Of a stretch of 64,000 nt of DNA, positions 10,622-20,224 are shown piece after piece (position 1 is the first letter of the stretch; every line of letters starts with the position of its first letter). This DNA comes from Adiantum capillus-veneris (Eukaryota > Streptophyta > Polypodiopsida > Polypodiales > Pteridaceae): assembly GCA_014529385.2 (NCBI GenBank), contig CM043966.1:42131537-42195536 (forward strand). Reading direction: 5' to 3'. The notes beneath the pieces were generated by a model. The model was not told the origin of the DNA and did not search any database. It saw nothing but the letters and a program-made list of their open reading frames with translations. Position numbers and translations under genes: made by a program.

Positions 10622-10914
10622 AAAACAACTCGTGTATGTTTTTGTGTAGGATCAACTTTTAGCATAGTCAAGTAGTTTGCATGAATCAGGAGAGTTTGTA
10701 TGATCCTTTCATTCCCATTGCAAGGTAAAAGATACACATAATTGTTAGTACTAAGTTGCAATTTCAACGGGTAATTCGTAGGATTTTAGGTGCTCTTAGG
10801 TTAGCCGAGATAAACACTTCGGTAAATCTTTTTATTTTGCCTCTCATTAGGTACGATATTAGCTTGGACGTCTATATTTTTGTGTTATTTTAAGCATTAC
10901 GACATGCATAGGCC

Positions 10915-11133
10915 ATGGATAATGGCCCAGGAATAGAGGTTTTTCCCTTTCATTTTACTCCACACATTAGAATAAACGTTGCAATTAGTAGAAAGATCCA
11001 TTTTCAACAACGAATGGTGTTCATGTTTGGTGCCCAAAGAGTAGGAGAAATTCTTGCATCACCAAACCCTGTCATTCTACCTCTCATCAACTACCACACT
11101 TATTTTGATGTACATGTGTTCATTTTATTTTAA
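10915..11133 (+). CDS. Small leader ORF of the Tat element (72 aa), conserved with 60106-60342
   Basis: A 72-codon ORF about 310 bases after the primer site. Its product shares 38 of 68 aligned residues, without gaps, with the 78-residue ORF on the minus strand at 60342-60106. Shared blocks are IRINV, ISRKIHFQQ, ILPLINY and FDV. Similarity at protein level between diverged copies supports real coding. No known domain is recognised; it is rich in hydrophobic and basic residues and has no signal peptide. Role unknown; position suggests an accessory product of the element. It could instead be part of a larger spliced ORF joined to the next one. Confidence 0.55.
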   Translation: MDNGPGIEVFPFHFTPHIRINVAISRKIHFQQRMVFMFGAQRVGEILASPNPVILPLINYHTYFDVHVFILF

Positions 11134-11167
11134 AATGAAGTGCAGCCCGGCAAAATAGTGTGTATGT

Positions 11168-11713
11168 TTGTTTTTTCTTTGTCCAAGTTGTTACAAGAAA
11201 CAAAAAACGATCATTTGTTCTAACAGGGAATGTGTGTGCAGTGAAAGTTCAATCCTTAGAGATCTAGCTCTATTACCAATTGAGTTGCAGGAGCAAGTAG
11301 TAAGGCGTCTCCCTCATAACAAGAGGGTGGTGAAGTTAAGACGAAAGGTCCTACGCGTGGATTCCATTTTCCTCTTGTTGTTGGGCACTAAGGAAGATCG
11401 CGCATTCATCCAACTAGTGTGTGCCCTAAGATTGGTAAGTAGAGTGAAATTTGGCGTTTGGCGAGTGCATTTCACCATTGAGGAAGACTCTTCAGGAAAC
11501 TTGCGGCCAGAGTTCATGCTTCATAGACTCACATTTGGTGAATTTTTCCCTCATTTGCGTCTTATTAATAGTCTTCCTTTCGCTTTCAACAAAGGAGATA
11601 GGGAGCTATTCAGAGCTTGTCTTAATAAAGAGAGCATAGAGAAGATTGCAAATTTGTATAAATTCTCATCCTTCTCTACTTTCTATGACACTTTGTTCAT
11701 AGAGACATTGTAA
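11168..11713 (+). CDS. Tat element extra ORF A (181 aa), upstream of gag
   Basis: Open for 181 codons. After a Cys-rich start (CPSCYKKQKT..CSNRECVCS) comes LALLPIELQEQVVRRLP, which resembles the start of an F-box (LP.EL...I..RLP), then FIQLVCALRLVSRVKFGVW and FGEFFPHLRLINSLPFAF. It is a paralogue of the next ORF. A splice acceptor-like TTCTAACAG at about 11219-11227 suggests the true first residues may come from an upstream exon. Ogre and related Tat elements carry an ORF of unknown function at this place. Function here unknown; the F-box resemblance is weak and is my inference. Confidence 0.6.
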   Translation: MFFLCPSCYKKQKTIICSNRECVCSESSILRDLALLPIELQEQVVRRLPHNKRVVKLRRKVLRVDSIFLLLLGTKEDRAFIQLVCALRLVSRVKFGVWRVHFTIEEDSSGNLRPEFMLHRLTFGEFFPHLRLINSLPFAFNKGDRELFRACLNKESIEKIANLYKFSSFSTFYDTLFIETL

Positions 11714-11759
11714 ATCTCTTTATGCTTTTGAATGATTTAACCATAATCCTAAGGAGTTT

Positions 11760-12218
11760 TTGTCCAGGAATTTTGTAGCACAAGTGGAGTCTTTAAATCT
11801 TGCAAACTTGATTGGACTTGATGAGGATGTTCTTTATGAAATTGTGAGAAGGTTGTCTCACTCCGACTGTGTGGAACTCGAAGGAAAGGAGCTCCTAGTC
11901 AATTGCTACTTTCTCACGGCCTTCGACGAGCATGAAGATCTAGTTTTTATACAAACTGCTTGTGCGTTGGGAATTGTAGAGCAAGTGGAATTTATCACTT
12001 GGGACGTGGTTGCTCTTTTGGATCCAGAAAATGAAGTTCTAGAGATTTCTGTTTATCGCCTTAGCTTTGAAGAATTTCAACCCTTCTTAGAGCTCATCAA
12101 TAGTCTACCTTTTTGTTTTGATCAAACAAATCGAGGCCTCATTGAAGCTTGGATAGCTGAAGAAGAAAACCTAGAGTGGTATTTTCTTACTTCTTCATTT
12201 GCAGGCAAGTGGTTCTAA
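11760..12218 (+). CDS. Tat element extra ORF B (152 aa), paralogue of ORF A
   Basis: Lies 46 bases after ORF A. It shares with ORF A, in the same order, a helix ending IVRRLSH, FIQTACALGIVEQVEF..W and FEEFQPFLELINSLPFCF, so the two arose by tandem duplication. No start Met is obvious except in-frame near 11760; a TTTTTGTCCAG acceptor ends at 11765, so it may be an exon joined to ORF A. The gag ORF starts 49 bases after its stop. No catalytic motif is visible. Function unknown. Confidence 0.58.
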   Translation: MSRNFVAQVESLNLANLIGLDEDVLYEIVRRLSHSDCVELEGKELLVNCYFLTAFDEHEDLVFIQTACALGIVEQVEFITWDVVALLDPENEVLEISVYRLSFEEFQPFLELINSLPFCFDQTNRGLIEAWIAEEENLEWYFLTSSFAGKWF

Positions 12219-12267
12219 ATCTCTATTGTATCCCTTATTGTAACTCGTATTGTAATCTTTCATAATA

Positions 12268-14388
12268 ATGGAGAGCCAACGCCAAATGTCTGGATATCCT
12301 CTTTTCTTTGGAGAGCCTGGAGAGGATGCAGAATTATTTTTAGCAAATTTCAAGATGTCTTGCCGTATCAAGAGGATAGTAACCGATCAAGAACGTGTAG
12401 AAATGTTTGAGGTGGTCCTTAGGAAAGATGCTAGTACTTGGTTTGACTCTTTGCCTGAGGAAGTTAAGGGGAATTACACAGAAGTTTTGAATCGCTTTAA
12501 GAGATACTTCTTTGATCCCCAAAACACTCAAAAACTATGGCAAGACATTGTTTCTCATAAGCAAAAAGACTTAGATGACTACTACTTGTACAAGCAAGAG
12601 TTTCTACGTCTTTGGGCTCTATGGATACGAAATGTTTCTAACCCTGGTGATGGTGCAGAATTTTTAAAGAAGGAGAGGTTCATAGCCGGACTCTTTCCTG
12701 ACCTTAAGGTAAATGTTGAGGCGGGTGCACCTGCTACTTTTGATGCAGCTAAAACTAGGACTGCTGAGAAGTATAGGAAACTCAAGTGCTTAAGGGGAGA
12801 GGTTCCAATAGAAGGTCTTAGACCCAAAGGTAAGTCACAAGCATCAACATGTAGGGAGCTTCCTGAGGTAACGGCTGAAGTGATTGAGAAGTTAAATGAA
12901 TCTTTAAGCAGCCTGGCAATTCACCTTGCACAAGCTGTAGGTCCAAAGGGACAAGCAAAGAAGTCAGAAGAGAGAGAGCCACGAACTAGGAGAGTCTTGC
13001 AATGTTGGAATTGCGGAGAGTCTGGACATGGGATGTATAATTGTCCTTGGCCCCGTGGAGAGCGAGGGAGACCTAACTTGAATTACCCAGTGATGAATGC
13101 AAGAGAAGGAGCTGGTCAACAACCAAGGCTTCTACAAAGGCCAAATGGACCAAGACCACCTCCACAAGGGGTAGAAGGAGTTCCACCTTTGCCAGATCCA
13201 AATGTGCATGTGGTAGAGGTGACAAATTCAAATGAGGTTGACATGGAAGCCAATGGCATTAAGCGTGGCCGAGGAAAAGGTAAAGAGAAAGAAGGAGTCA
13301 CATCACAGAGTGACCATGGACAAGGCAAGAAGGAAAAGGAAACCAAGGAAACCAAGAGGACTCGACGTCGTATCAACCTCCAAGACTTCCCTCTTGGACA
13401 TGGTATGGCTACGTACAACCTGTTGGAAGACATGAGAGGTAAGGGTCCTGATATTTCATGGCCTCAATTTCTTGCATTATGTCCACAAGTTAGGAGGGAT
13501 TTAACAAGGGCAGTTAGCACTAGGAGAAAGGTAAAAGAGAGTGTGCCTATTGTAAAAATTGCACAAGCTGAAATGAATGAGGACATTACACTGGTGCTAG
13601 ACTGTTACATCAAAGGAAGATTGGTTAGGAAAGGTCTAGTGGATGGGGGTGCACAAATTTGCATCATGACAGAGGGACTCATGCAAAGACTAGGCATGCA
13701 CATCCATGAGACACCTGAAATCAAAGTCAAGATGGAAAACAATAGCAAGGCTAGGTGTGTAGGCATTTGTAAAAATGTCTTTGTAGAGGCCTTTGGCATT
13801 AAGAAAGCGGTGGATTTTTATGTTATGTCGACCAAGGAAAGTGGTTATCCATTTATCCTAGGAAGACCATGGATAATGAAAATGCGAGCTTTGCAGGATT
13901 GGGAGAGTGGGAAATTAATTTGCAGGAATGACAATCATAAGAAGGTTGTCTTTGACATGAAGGAGCAACGCCAAGAGGAGCTCCATGAAGAATCATCTCA
14001 AAGTGAGACGGAAGAAGGTTGGACCGATAGCACTTCAGAAGAAGAAAGTAGCGGCAGCATTACTGAAGAGGAGTCTTCCATCGAAGTCATGGGAGTAAGG
14101 TTTAAGCCAAGCAACCAAGAGACCTCTTGTCAAGGCTTGGAGGAGGTAGGTCCTCAAGAGAACGAAGGTGTTCAAGATGAAGGGATGCTGGAAGGTATTC
14201 TATCAACAACACTTACAAAGGATGAAAGAGAGGAGTTCAAATGTGTGCTAAGGAAGTTTCGTAGGCTTTTTGCTAAAGACTACACCGACGTGCGTGGGGT
14301 AGATGTTGTTCAACACAAGATTGAGTTAAAGCCTGAGGCCACACCTAAAGCTCAGAAGCTACGAAGGCTAGGAGTTATAAAGGAATAG
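12268..14388 (+). CDS. gag-pro: Gag-protease of the Tat-type gypsy element
   Basis: 706 codons from ATG (ATAATGGAG). Residues about 10-170 match the Ty3/gypsy retrotrans-gag fold (WFDSLP, ..F...F..P, EF..L). A CCHC knuckle CWNCGESGHGMYNC lies at about residue 249. A Lys/Arg-rich linker leads to a retropepsin domain at about 440-560 with the catalytic LVDGGAQICIM (Gly replaces the usual Ser/Thr of D-S/T-G) and FILGRPWI. An acidic Ser/Glu-rich stretch follows, then the start of reverse transcriptase (HKIELKPEATP). The ORF ends at TAG 14386; pol continues in the same frame after it. Gag packages element RNA; protease cleaves the polyprotein. Confidence 0.9.
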   Translation: MESQRQMSGYPLFFGEPGEDAELFLANFKMSCRIKRIVTDQERVEMFEVVLRKDASTWFDSLPEEVKGNYTEVLNRFKRYFFDPQNTQKLWQDIVSHKQKDLDDYYLYKQEFLRLWALWIRNVSNPGDGAEFLKKERFIAGLFPDLKVNVEAGAPATFDAAKTRTAEKYRKLKCLRGEVPIEGLRPKGKSQASTCRELPEVTAEVIEKLNESLSSLAIHLAQAVGPKGQAKKSEEREPRTRRVLQCWNCGESGHGMYNCPWPRGERGRPNLNYPVMNAREGAGQQPRLLQRPNGPRPPPQGVEGVPPLPDPNVHVVEVTNSNEVDMEANGIKRGRGKGKEKEGVTSQSDHGQGKKEKETKETKRTRRRINLQDFPLGHGMATYNLLEDMRGKGPDISWPQFLALCPQVRRDLTRAVSTRRKVKESVPIVKIAQAEMNEDITLVLDCYIKGRLVRKGLVDGGAQICIMTEGLMQRLGMHIHETPEIKVKMENNSKARCVGICKNVFVEAFGIKKAVDFYVMSTKESGYPFILGRPWIMKMRALQDWESGKLICRNDNHKKVVFDMKEQRQEELHEESSQSETEEGWTDSTSEEESSGSITEEESSIEVMGVRFKPSNQETSCQGLEEVGPQENEGVQDEGMLEGILSTTLTKDEREEFKCVLRKFRRLFAKDYTDVRGVDVVQHKIELKPEATPKAQKLRRLGVIKE

Positions 14389-14982
14389 GCTCTACTCAAG
14401 GAGGTAAGAAAGCTTCTAGCAGTAGGTTTCATTTATCCAGTGGAGAATTGAGAGTGGGTCTCTCCTGTTGTTGTCACTCCTAAGAAAAATGGCAAGTGGA
14501 GGGTGTGTGTGGATTACCGTCCCCTCAATGAGGCAACAAAAAGAGATCACTTTCCCCTCCCATTCCAGGATGAGATACTAAATGAGGTAGTTGGCCATGA
14601 GAAGTACACTGTGTGTGATGGCTACTCAGGTTACTTTCAAATAGGGATTGCATTGGAGGATCAATTGAAAACAACCTTTATCACTCCTTGGGGTTGTTAT
14701 GCTTTTAGAGTCATGCCATTTGGTCTGACAAATGCTTCTGCAACATTCCAACATTTCATGAATATGGTGTTTCAAGCATTCTTTGGAAAGTCAATTAGGG
14801 TGTTCATTGATGATTTCTGTATTTATAGCTCAAAATCATTGCATCTACAAAGGGTAGAAGAAGGTTTAAAGAAGCTCTACGACATGGGAGGTCAACTCAA
14901 CCCCGACAAATGCCATATAAGTGAGGATGAAGTAATCTTGCTTGGTCATAAAGTTTCTTACAAAGGCAAAGGCTCTTATTGA
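14389..14982 (+). pseudogene. pol: Reverse transcriptase of the Tat-type gypsy element (two stops, then frameshift)
   Basis: Same frame as gag-protease. TAG at 14386 and TGA at 14449-14451 interrupt it, then it is open: W.VCVDYRPLNEAT, FPLPFQDEIL, DGYSGYFQI, TPWGCYAFRVMPFGLTNA and the catalytic VFIDDF (about 14809). Domain order and motifs are those of Ty3/gypsy reverse transcriptase. After LGHKVSYKG the frame shifts; compared with the family about seven residues of the GI.VDP..K motif are missing at 14955-14985, so a small deletion caused the shift. In Ogre elements an intron separates protease and reverse transcriptase; I see no convincing intron here. Confidence 0.88.
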
Positions 14983-17518
14983 GCTACCATCACCCAAGAG
15001 TCTTAAGGAGGTCATCTCATTCATTCAAAAGGTGAAGTATATGTCACGCTTCATTCACTTAGCCTCGGAGTTACTTCACCCTTTGCAAAAGTTGACACAA
15101 CAAGTAGAATTTGCATGGTCTGATGAGCTTGAAGAGTACTTTTGTAACATTAAAGCCATTTTGTCAGAGCTACCAACACTCATGCCTCCTTGTTGGGAGT
15201 ACACATTCTTTGTTAGCTCTAGTGCTGGGAAAGAAACAATTGGTGCAGTTTTGTTACAACAAGATCCCTATAGTACCAGGATGCGTCCCATCTACTTTTC
15301 TAGTAGGGTCATGAATGCTTTAGAGAGAGGCTACACAGAGGCAGAACTCATGATGCTTTCACTCATGTTTGCGATAAGGAAGTTTAGATCCTACTTGCTC
15401 CCAAAACCTTTTGTAATCCTCACCGAAGAGAATTTGTTCCCTTGGGTGTCATCTCAAATGAATCTTAGTACTAGGATCTCAAAGTGGATTATGGAGTTGC
15501 AAGAGTTTCAATACTCTTTCAAGGTAGAAGATAGTGTGCGTGCACAATTGGCAGGGATTGTCACTTATAGGGTGCATGAAAAGGAGATTAAGGTGCCTGA
15601 AGTAAAGACCCTACCATTGCCACCACCAAAAAGTATTCCTAATTCTTTTACCTTGTTCTTTGATGGAGCTTTTCGTCGAGCCACAGGAAAAGCAGGGGGA
15701 GGGCTAGTGTTGCTCAACCCAAGTGGAGAGGTGGTCATGAAAGAGAAGTTCAATCTACCAAGTTCAGCTAGCAACAATGAAGCAGAATATGACACACTAC
15801 TTCATGGTTTAAAAATATGCATTGGCCATGGTATACAACGTCTCATGGTAAAAGGGGATTCACTTCTCATTGTGAAGCAGATTTTAGGCATTTGGGCATG
15901 CAAAAATGAAAGACTAAGGGACAAAGTTCATACCATCCGTAGGCTATTTAATCAATTTGAGGAGGTGCAATTATATCATATTCCTAGGAAACAAAATAAA
16001 GATGCTGATTTACTTGCACAACAAGCCATTGCATGTGTAAAGAAAGAAGTGCAGGTCATCATGGTGGCGGCTGCTGTGAAGCAACTGAGGTACCAAGGAT
16101 TGGAGTCATTGGCTCCCATCATTGGCTACATTTTGGAGGGTGAGTTTCCACCAGACTTCACAAAAGCTCAGAAGAGGAGACTCATGAAGAAGGCAAGCAT
16201 GTATCTCTTCCTAGAAGGCTCCCTCTATCAAAGAGGGAAGGATAAAGTGTGCAGAAGAGTACCAACTATCGCGGAAATTCGAGCCATTCTAAAAGGTTTG
16301 CATGAAGAGACATGTGGTGGTCATTTTTCCCAAGAATTAACTGTGAAGAAGATTTTGCTTGCGGGGTATGTTTGGCCAAGTCTGCATGTGGATGTCCAAC
16401 ATTGGTGTAAAAGTTGTCACAATTGTCAGGTAAATGGGAATAGAAGATTGATTTATGGTCCAAGGCAAATTGTGCTTGCAAATGGACCCTTTGAAAAGTG
16501 GGGCATTGATGCTATGGGTCCTCTGCCTAGGACAAAAAATGGTAAACTCTACATTCTAGTGGCTGTAGACTATATGACTAGGTGGGTGGAAGCACAAAGT
16601 GTGGCAAAGGTAAATGAGAGGACAGTGAGCAAATTCGTCTACACTCACATTTGTTGTAGATTTGGCACACCTTTGGAGATTGTTTCTGATAATGGTCCAG
16701 GGTTTAGAAAGGGATTGCTCACAGAAGTCTGTGAAGAACTTCGCATTCTACATCGTCACAGTACACCCTACTATCCCCAATCAAATGGTTTGGTAGAAAA
16801 AGCTAATGGTGTCATTGCAGGCATCATTAGAAAGATGGTGAAAAACAAGACAAAGTTGTGGGATGACTTCTTGGATGGTGCCTTGTGGGCGTATCGAACC
16901 ACATATAGGGAAGCCACGGAGTTCACACCATTTCACTTGGTCTATGGTCAAGAGGCTTTACAGCCAATTGAACTAAACATTCCAACAATGCGACCTCATG
17001 GAAAATTAGCACAAGATGATCAAGAAGCATGGATGGATCGACTTCTTACCTTAGCTGAGCTTGAGTGGAAAAGAGAAGCAGCATACGAGTGCTATAAGAG
17101 GAAAGCCACACAGACAAAGGAGAAGCTTGACAAGAAACTGAAGGACAAAGGCATCAATGAAGGAGATCTTGTGCTAAGGTATGACAATCGACTCGATAAT
17201 CGTTTTGATGCCAAATTTGAAACAAGATGGCAGGGCCCATACATAGTCAAGAAGGCTTTCAATTCAAGTTACTATCAACTTATGGACTTGAATGGGAAAG
17301 AGCACTCCAAGAAGGTAAACGGCTATCGCTTGAAGCCTTACTTGAGTCGCCTTCTACCAAAGGATCTACCAGAGCAAAAGGAAACTATCCCATGTAAGTA
17401 TTGTTCCATGAAGCATGAGTGTAACACAAACCAAAATTCCAAGGGGCCAAACAATGAAGATCTTGTCAAGGACTCTAAAGCACTCTCTTTGGAAAAGATT
17501 CTTTATGATGGTACATGA
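14942..17518 (+). CDS. pol: RNase H - second RNase H - integrase part of gypsy pol
   Basis: 858 codons. Residues 10-60: end of reverse transcriptase (ELPSPKSLKEV..F). About 90-190: the usual RNase H, but its active site is degraded (FFVSSSAGKETIGAVL where a catalytic Asp is expected; ILTEENLF for H..D). About 237-365: a second RNase H of archaeal type, with FFDGAFR, NNEAEY, KGDSLLIV and HIPRKQNKDAD, all acidic residues present. About 430-830: integrase with H..H..CKSCHNC zinc finger, GIDAMG, SDNGPGF, and E in NGLVEKANG (the D,D,E triad), then GPY motif WQGPYIV. Dual RNase H marks the Tat lineage. The stretch is uninterrupted and these domains could be active. Confidence 0.92.
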   Translation: MVIKFLTKAKALIELPSPKSLKEVISFIQKVKYMSRFIHLASELLHPLQKLTQQVEFAWSDELEEYFCNIKAILSELPTLMPPCWEYTFFVSSSAGKETIGAVLLQQDPYSTRMRPIYFSSRVMNALERGYTEAELMMLSLMFAIRKFRSYLLPKPFVILTEENLFPWVSSQMNLSTRISKWIMELQEFQYSFKVEDSVRAQLAGIVTYRVHEKEIKVPEVKTLPLPPPKSIPNSFTLFFDGAFRRATGKAGGGLVLLNPSGEVVMKEKFNLPSSASNNEAEYDTLLHGLKICIGHGIQRLMVKGDSLLIVKQILGIWACKNERLRDKVHTIRRLFNQFEEVQLYHIPRKQNKDADLLAQQAIACVKKEVQVIMVAAAVKQLRYQGLESLAPIIGYILEGEFPPDFTKAQKRRLMKKASMYLFLEGSLYQRGKDKVCRRVPTIAEIRAILKGLHEETCGGHFSQELTVKKILLAGYVWPSLHVDVQHWCKSCHNCQVNGNRRLIYGPRQIVLANGPFEKWGIDAMGPLPRTKNGKLYILVAVDYMTRWVEAQSVAKVNERTVSKFVYTHICCRFGTPLEIVSDNGPGFRKGLLTEVCEELRILHRHSTPYYPQSNGLVEKANGVIAGIIRKMVKNKTKLWDDFLDGALWAYRTTYREATEFTPFHLVYGQEALQPIELNIPTMRPHGKLAQDDQEAWMDRLLTLAELEWKREAAYECYKRKATQTKEKLDKKLKDKGINEGDLVLRYDNRLDNRFDAKFETRWQGPYIVKKAFNSSYYQLMDLNGKEHSKKVNGYRLKPYLSRLLPKDLPEQKETIPCKYCSMKHECNTNQNSKGPNNEDLVKDSKALSLEKILYDGT

Positions 17519-17533
17519 ATATACCATCATCCT

Positions 17534-17542
17534 GGGGGAGGG
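17534..17542 (+). other. Polypurine tract of the gypsy element
   Basis: GGGGGAGGG four bases before the 3' LTR start (17547). Standard second-strand primer. Confidence 0.75.
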
Positions 17543-19927
17543 CTAATGATAGCCGTTTTTCGGCTCTCTGTGATTGCCATAGTGAGTTATCCCCCCCTAT
17601 CAAATCACTCAAACACTGTGGTTACCCTCACCCTTTCACTGTATATAGGTGCGTGTGAGTTAGGGGACTTTTCCCATATCTTCTTACTGAAATAAAAAAC
17701 CCTCAATTAGCTAGGCATTGGGCTAGTTGAGCCAAAAAAATAAAAAATATAAAAAATATAAGTATATTATGGCCCATGCGTATGTAAATATTTCTTTGTA
17801 TATAGGGCCTAAATAAAATATTTTTTCATAATTATTTTGGTATTTATTTAAATATTTCTACCTAGGTGTGTGTTATTTATGCTCTGTACATTGCCTCACC
17901 ATTACCACAATTTTTCTTACCATTTTTCATACTCTTTATTCCATATAGAAATATTTTCATGTAAGCTTCTCTTATATTTGGTGTAACTCCACCCCAACAA
18001 AAATCCAAACAAAACTAGTTTTATTTATGTGTATATTTTTTCACTATTGTGATTTTTCCCTTCCTACATCTATTTTGTTTTTTTTCTAAAAAATTAGAAC
18101 ACCAAAAATATTTATCTTTTTATGGTAGCCTCATAATGAGAGAGATTTCTTTTGACCCCTTTATATTTTTTCCACTTATATTATTTATATTTGACATGTA
18201 CATATTTTTTAGACCCCTCAATATTTGATTTTCTTAGTTGTACTATTCACTTATATCATGATCTCAACAATATCTTCAATTATAGACCTACCAAATAAGG
18301 TCAAGTGTAGGTGGCATGCATACATGCACTATGGAGGGCTCACTCTTGGAGGTATTCAAAAGAATCATCCAAAGAAGGACCCCACAAGGACCTTGTGCAG
18401 TGGAAAAAAACGGTCGGTTTTGCTGAATTTTTAAAGTTCACTTGCTCTCTGAATTTGAAAAGGTGATACAAACAAAAGTTGTAGCTCGTGGGCTGAACTT
18501 TTGCCTCAAGTTGTTTCATATTTTTTTGAGCTACGAGCTGTGAGCTATGATTTTATTAGTGGACCCCAGTTTTCCCATGCTATGCAGCCACACTCTCTTT
18601 TCCACTTTATCATTTTCCTCTTTCACACACACTTCTCCACTCATCATCCCCACCTCTCTCACCACTCCTCTCTGCACCCTACTCACCTTCTCCTCAACCT
18701 TGAAGAATAAGAGAAACCATGGTGAACTCATACCTCCCACACACAATTCCATTCCAAAATTGACCACCTAATCTCATTTTTCCTCCTCCAAATTACCCAT
18801 ATCTATAAACAAAAACCACAAAATTCAGCCTCTTCTCTTAAAAGACAGCATCATGGTGGTTGATTACTCAGCTTCAATTACCTTGTCTCTCAAGGAAGGT
18901 CAAGAGTGGAGAAAAAATGTACCGTCAAAGCTAGTGGACCGTCAACAAGCGTCAAAATTGGCCCTACTCAAGACACTTGGAATATCAACCTTGTAAGAAA
19001 TCCACCTTTTCTTACCTCTTAAGAGTGTTTCTTCCTTATTTGTATCCTGCATGGATACTCCCATTGTAAATATCCAATTCCATTTGTAAATTAATACTAA
19101 CTCTACTAACACTAACCCACTTTGAAAAGTCCTATCACCTCCATTTCTCTCCTCTCTCTTTCCCCACCACCTTCTTGATAATTCCAAGCAAAAGAAATTA
19201 GATAAATTGCTGAAAATCTAACCCAACCATGGTTAGAGAAGTAACCCTAGCCTTCAAAATGGCTTTAAAAGGAGGGTGTAGCTAGCACAAAAAGGGGGGA
19301 GAAGAAAGAGCACTATGCTATAGCTTGAGAAGCCAAGCTCAACCTCTTGAGAAGGAGCTCTTGAGTGGAATCTCATTGGCATTAGGCATATGTATGTGTT
19401 GTTCTAGGGGTGATTAGCAAGGGAACTCTATGCCATTGTAAGAGAGAGTGATCATTAAATTGAGAGTAGGAAATCTATCATTTCTCCTACTAGAGTAAGC
19501 CCAACATTTGCTGAATCAAGGAGGGTGAATTTGGACTAAGCATGGATACCTTGTCTCCCTTCGAACGTGAAGTCATGGACAATAATGATGTGTAAGTGTC
19601 TTGGTGTTTTATTTAAGTTCTTGATAGCTTGTCTCCGGGTATTGTTATCAATTTAGCCATAAATCCCACATGTTGTAAGAGGGCGACAGGGTGGAGAGGA
19701 CTCCCCTGGCCTTAAGACAGTGATTGGGGTGGTTTTTTTCTTGTGATGTGTTGTGGTGTAATTTACTTAGGCTATGTTGAACAAATACTAATCTCACTTT
19801 GATTGGTCATGACAGATTTGTAAGAAGGCATTAGTGCAACAAGCACCCCCTTCCCCCTTCTCTCTCTTTCTTACATATATATATTTATGTTTGCTTGATC
19901 ATTAACGATACACTTCAAAGCAGCCCG

Positions 19928-20224
19928 TGTAAAGAATGAGGATGCAAGAGAGCTACACAAGACAAGCACAAAGCACACAGAGATGGAAAGCTTCTTCTTC
20001 TTCTTCACAGAAAAGAGAGTACAAAATGACTAAGTGCTAAAGCTGAAAAGTAGCACATATGTACATGCGGTCACTAAGTGTGAACTCGCTAGAAGCATAC
20101 TAGGCTGGCACTATAAGTGTAGTTGAGCTGTGTCAGTCACCTAACGCACCAGTGAGTAAATGCCGTAAGCGGCCAAGACCCGTAGTGGATGCCAGCTCAA
20201 GGTGTAGAGCTCGACATCTCAACA
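19928..20224 (-). repeat. 3' LTR of the nested copia
   Basis: Direct repeat of 24862-25183. Relative to that copy a block after AAGTGTAGT is missing (AGAATCACTGGCAGAGATCC is present only on the right). Confidence 0.92.
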
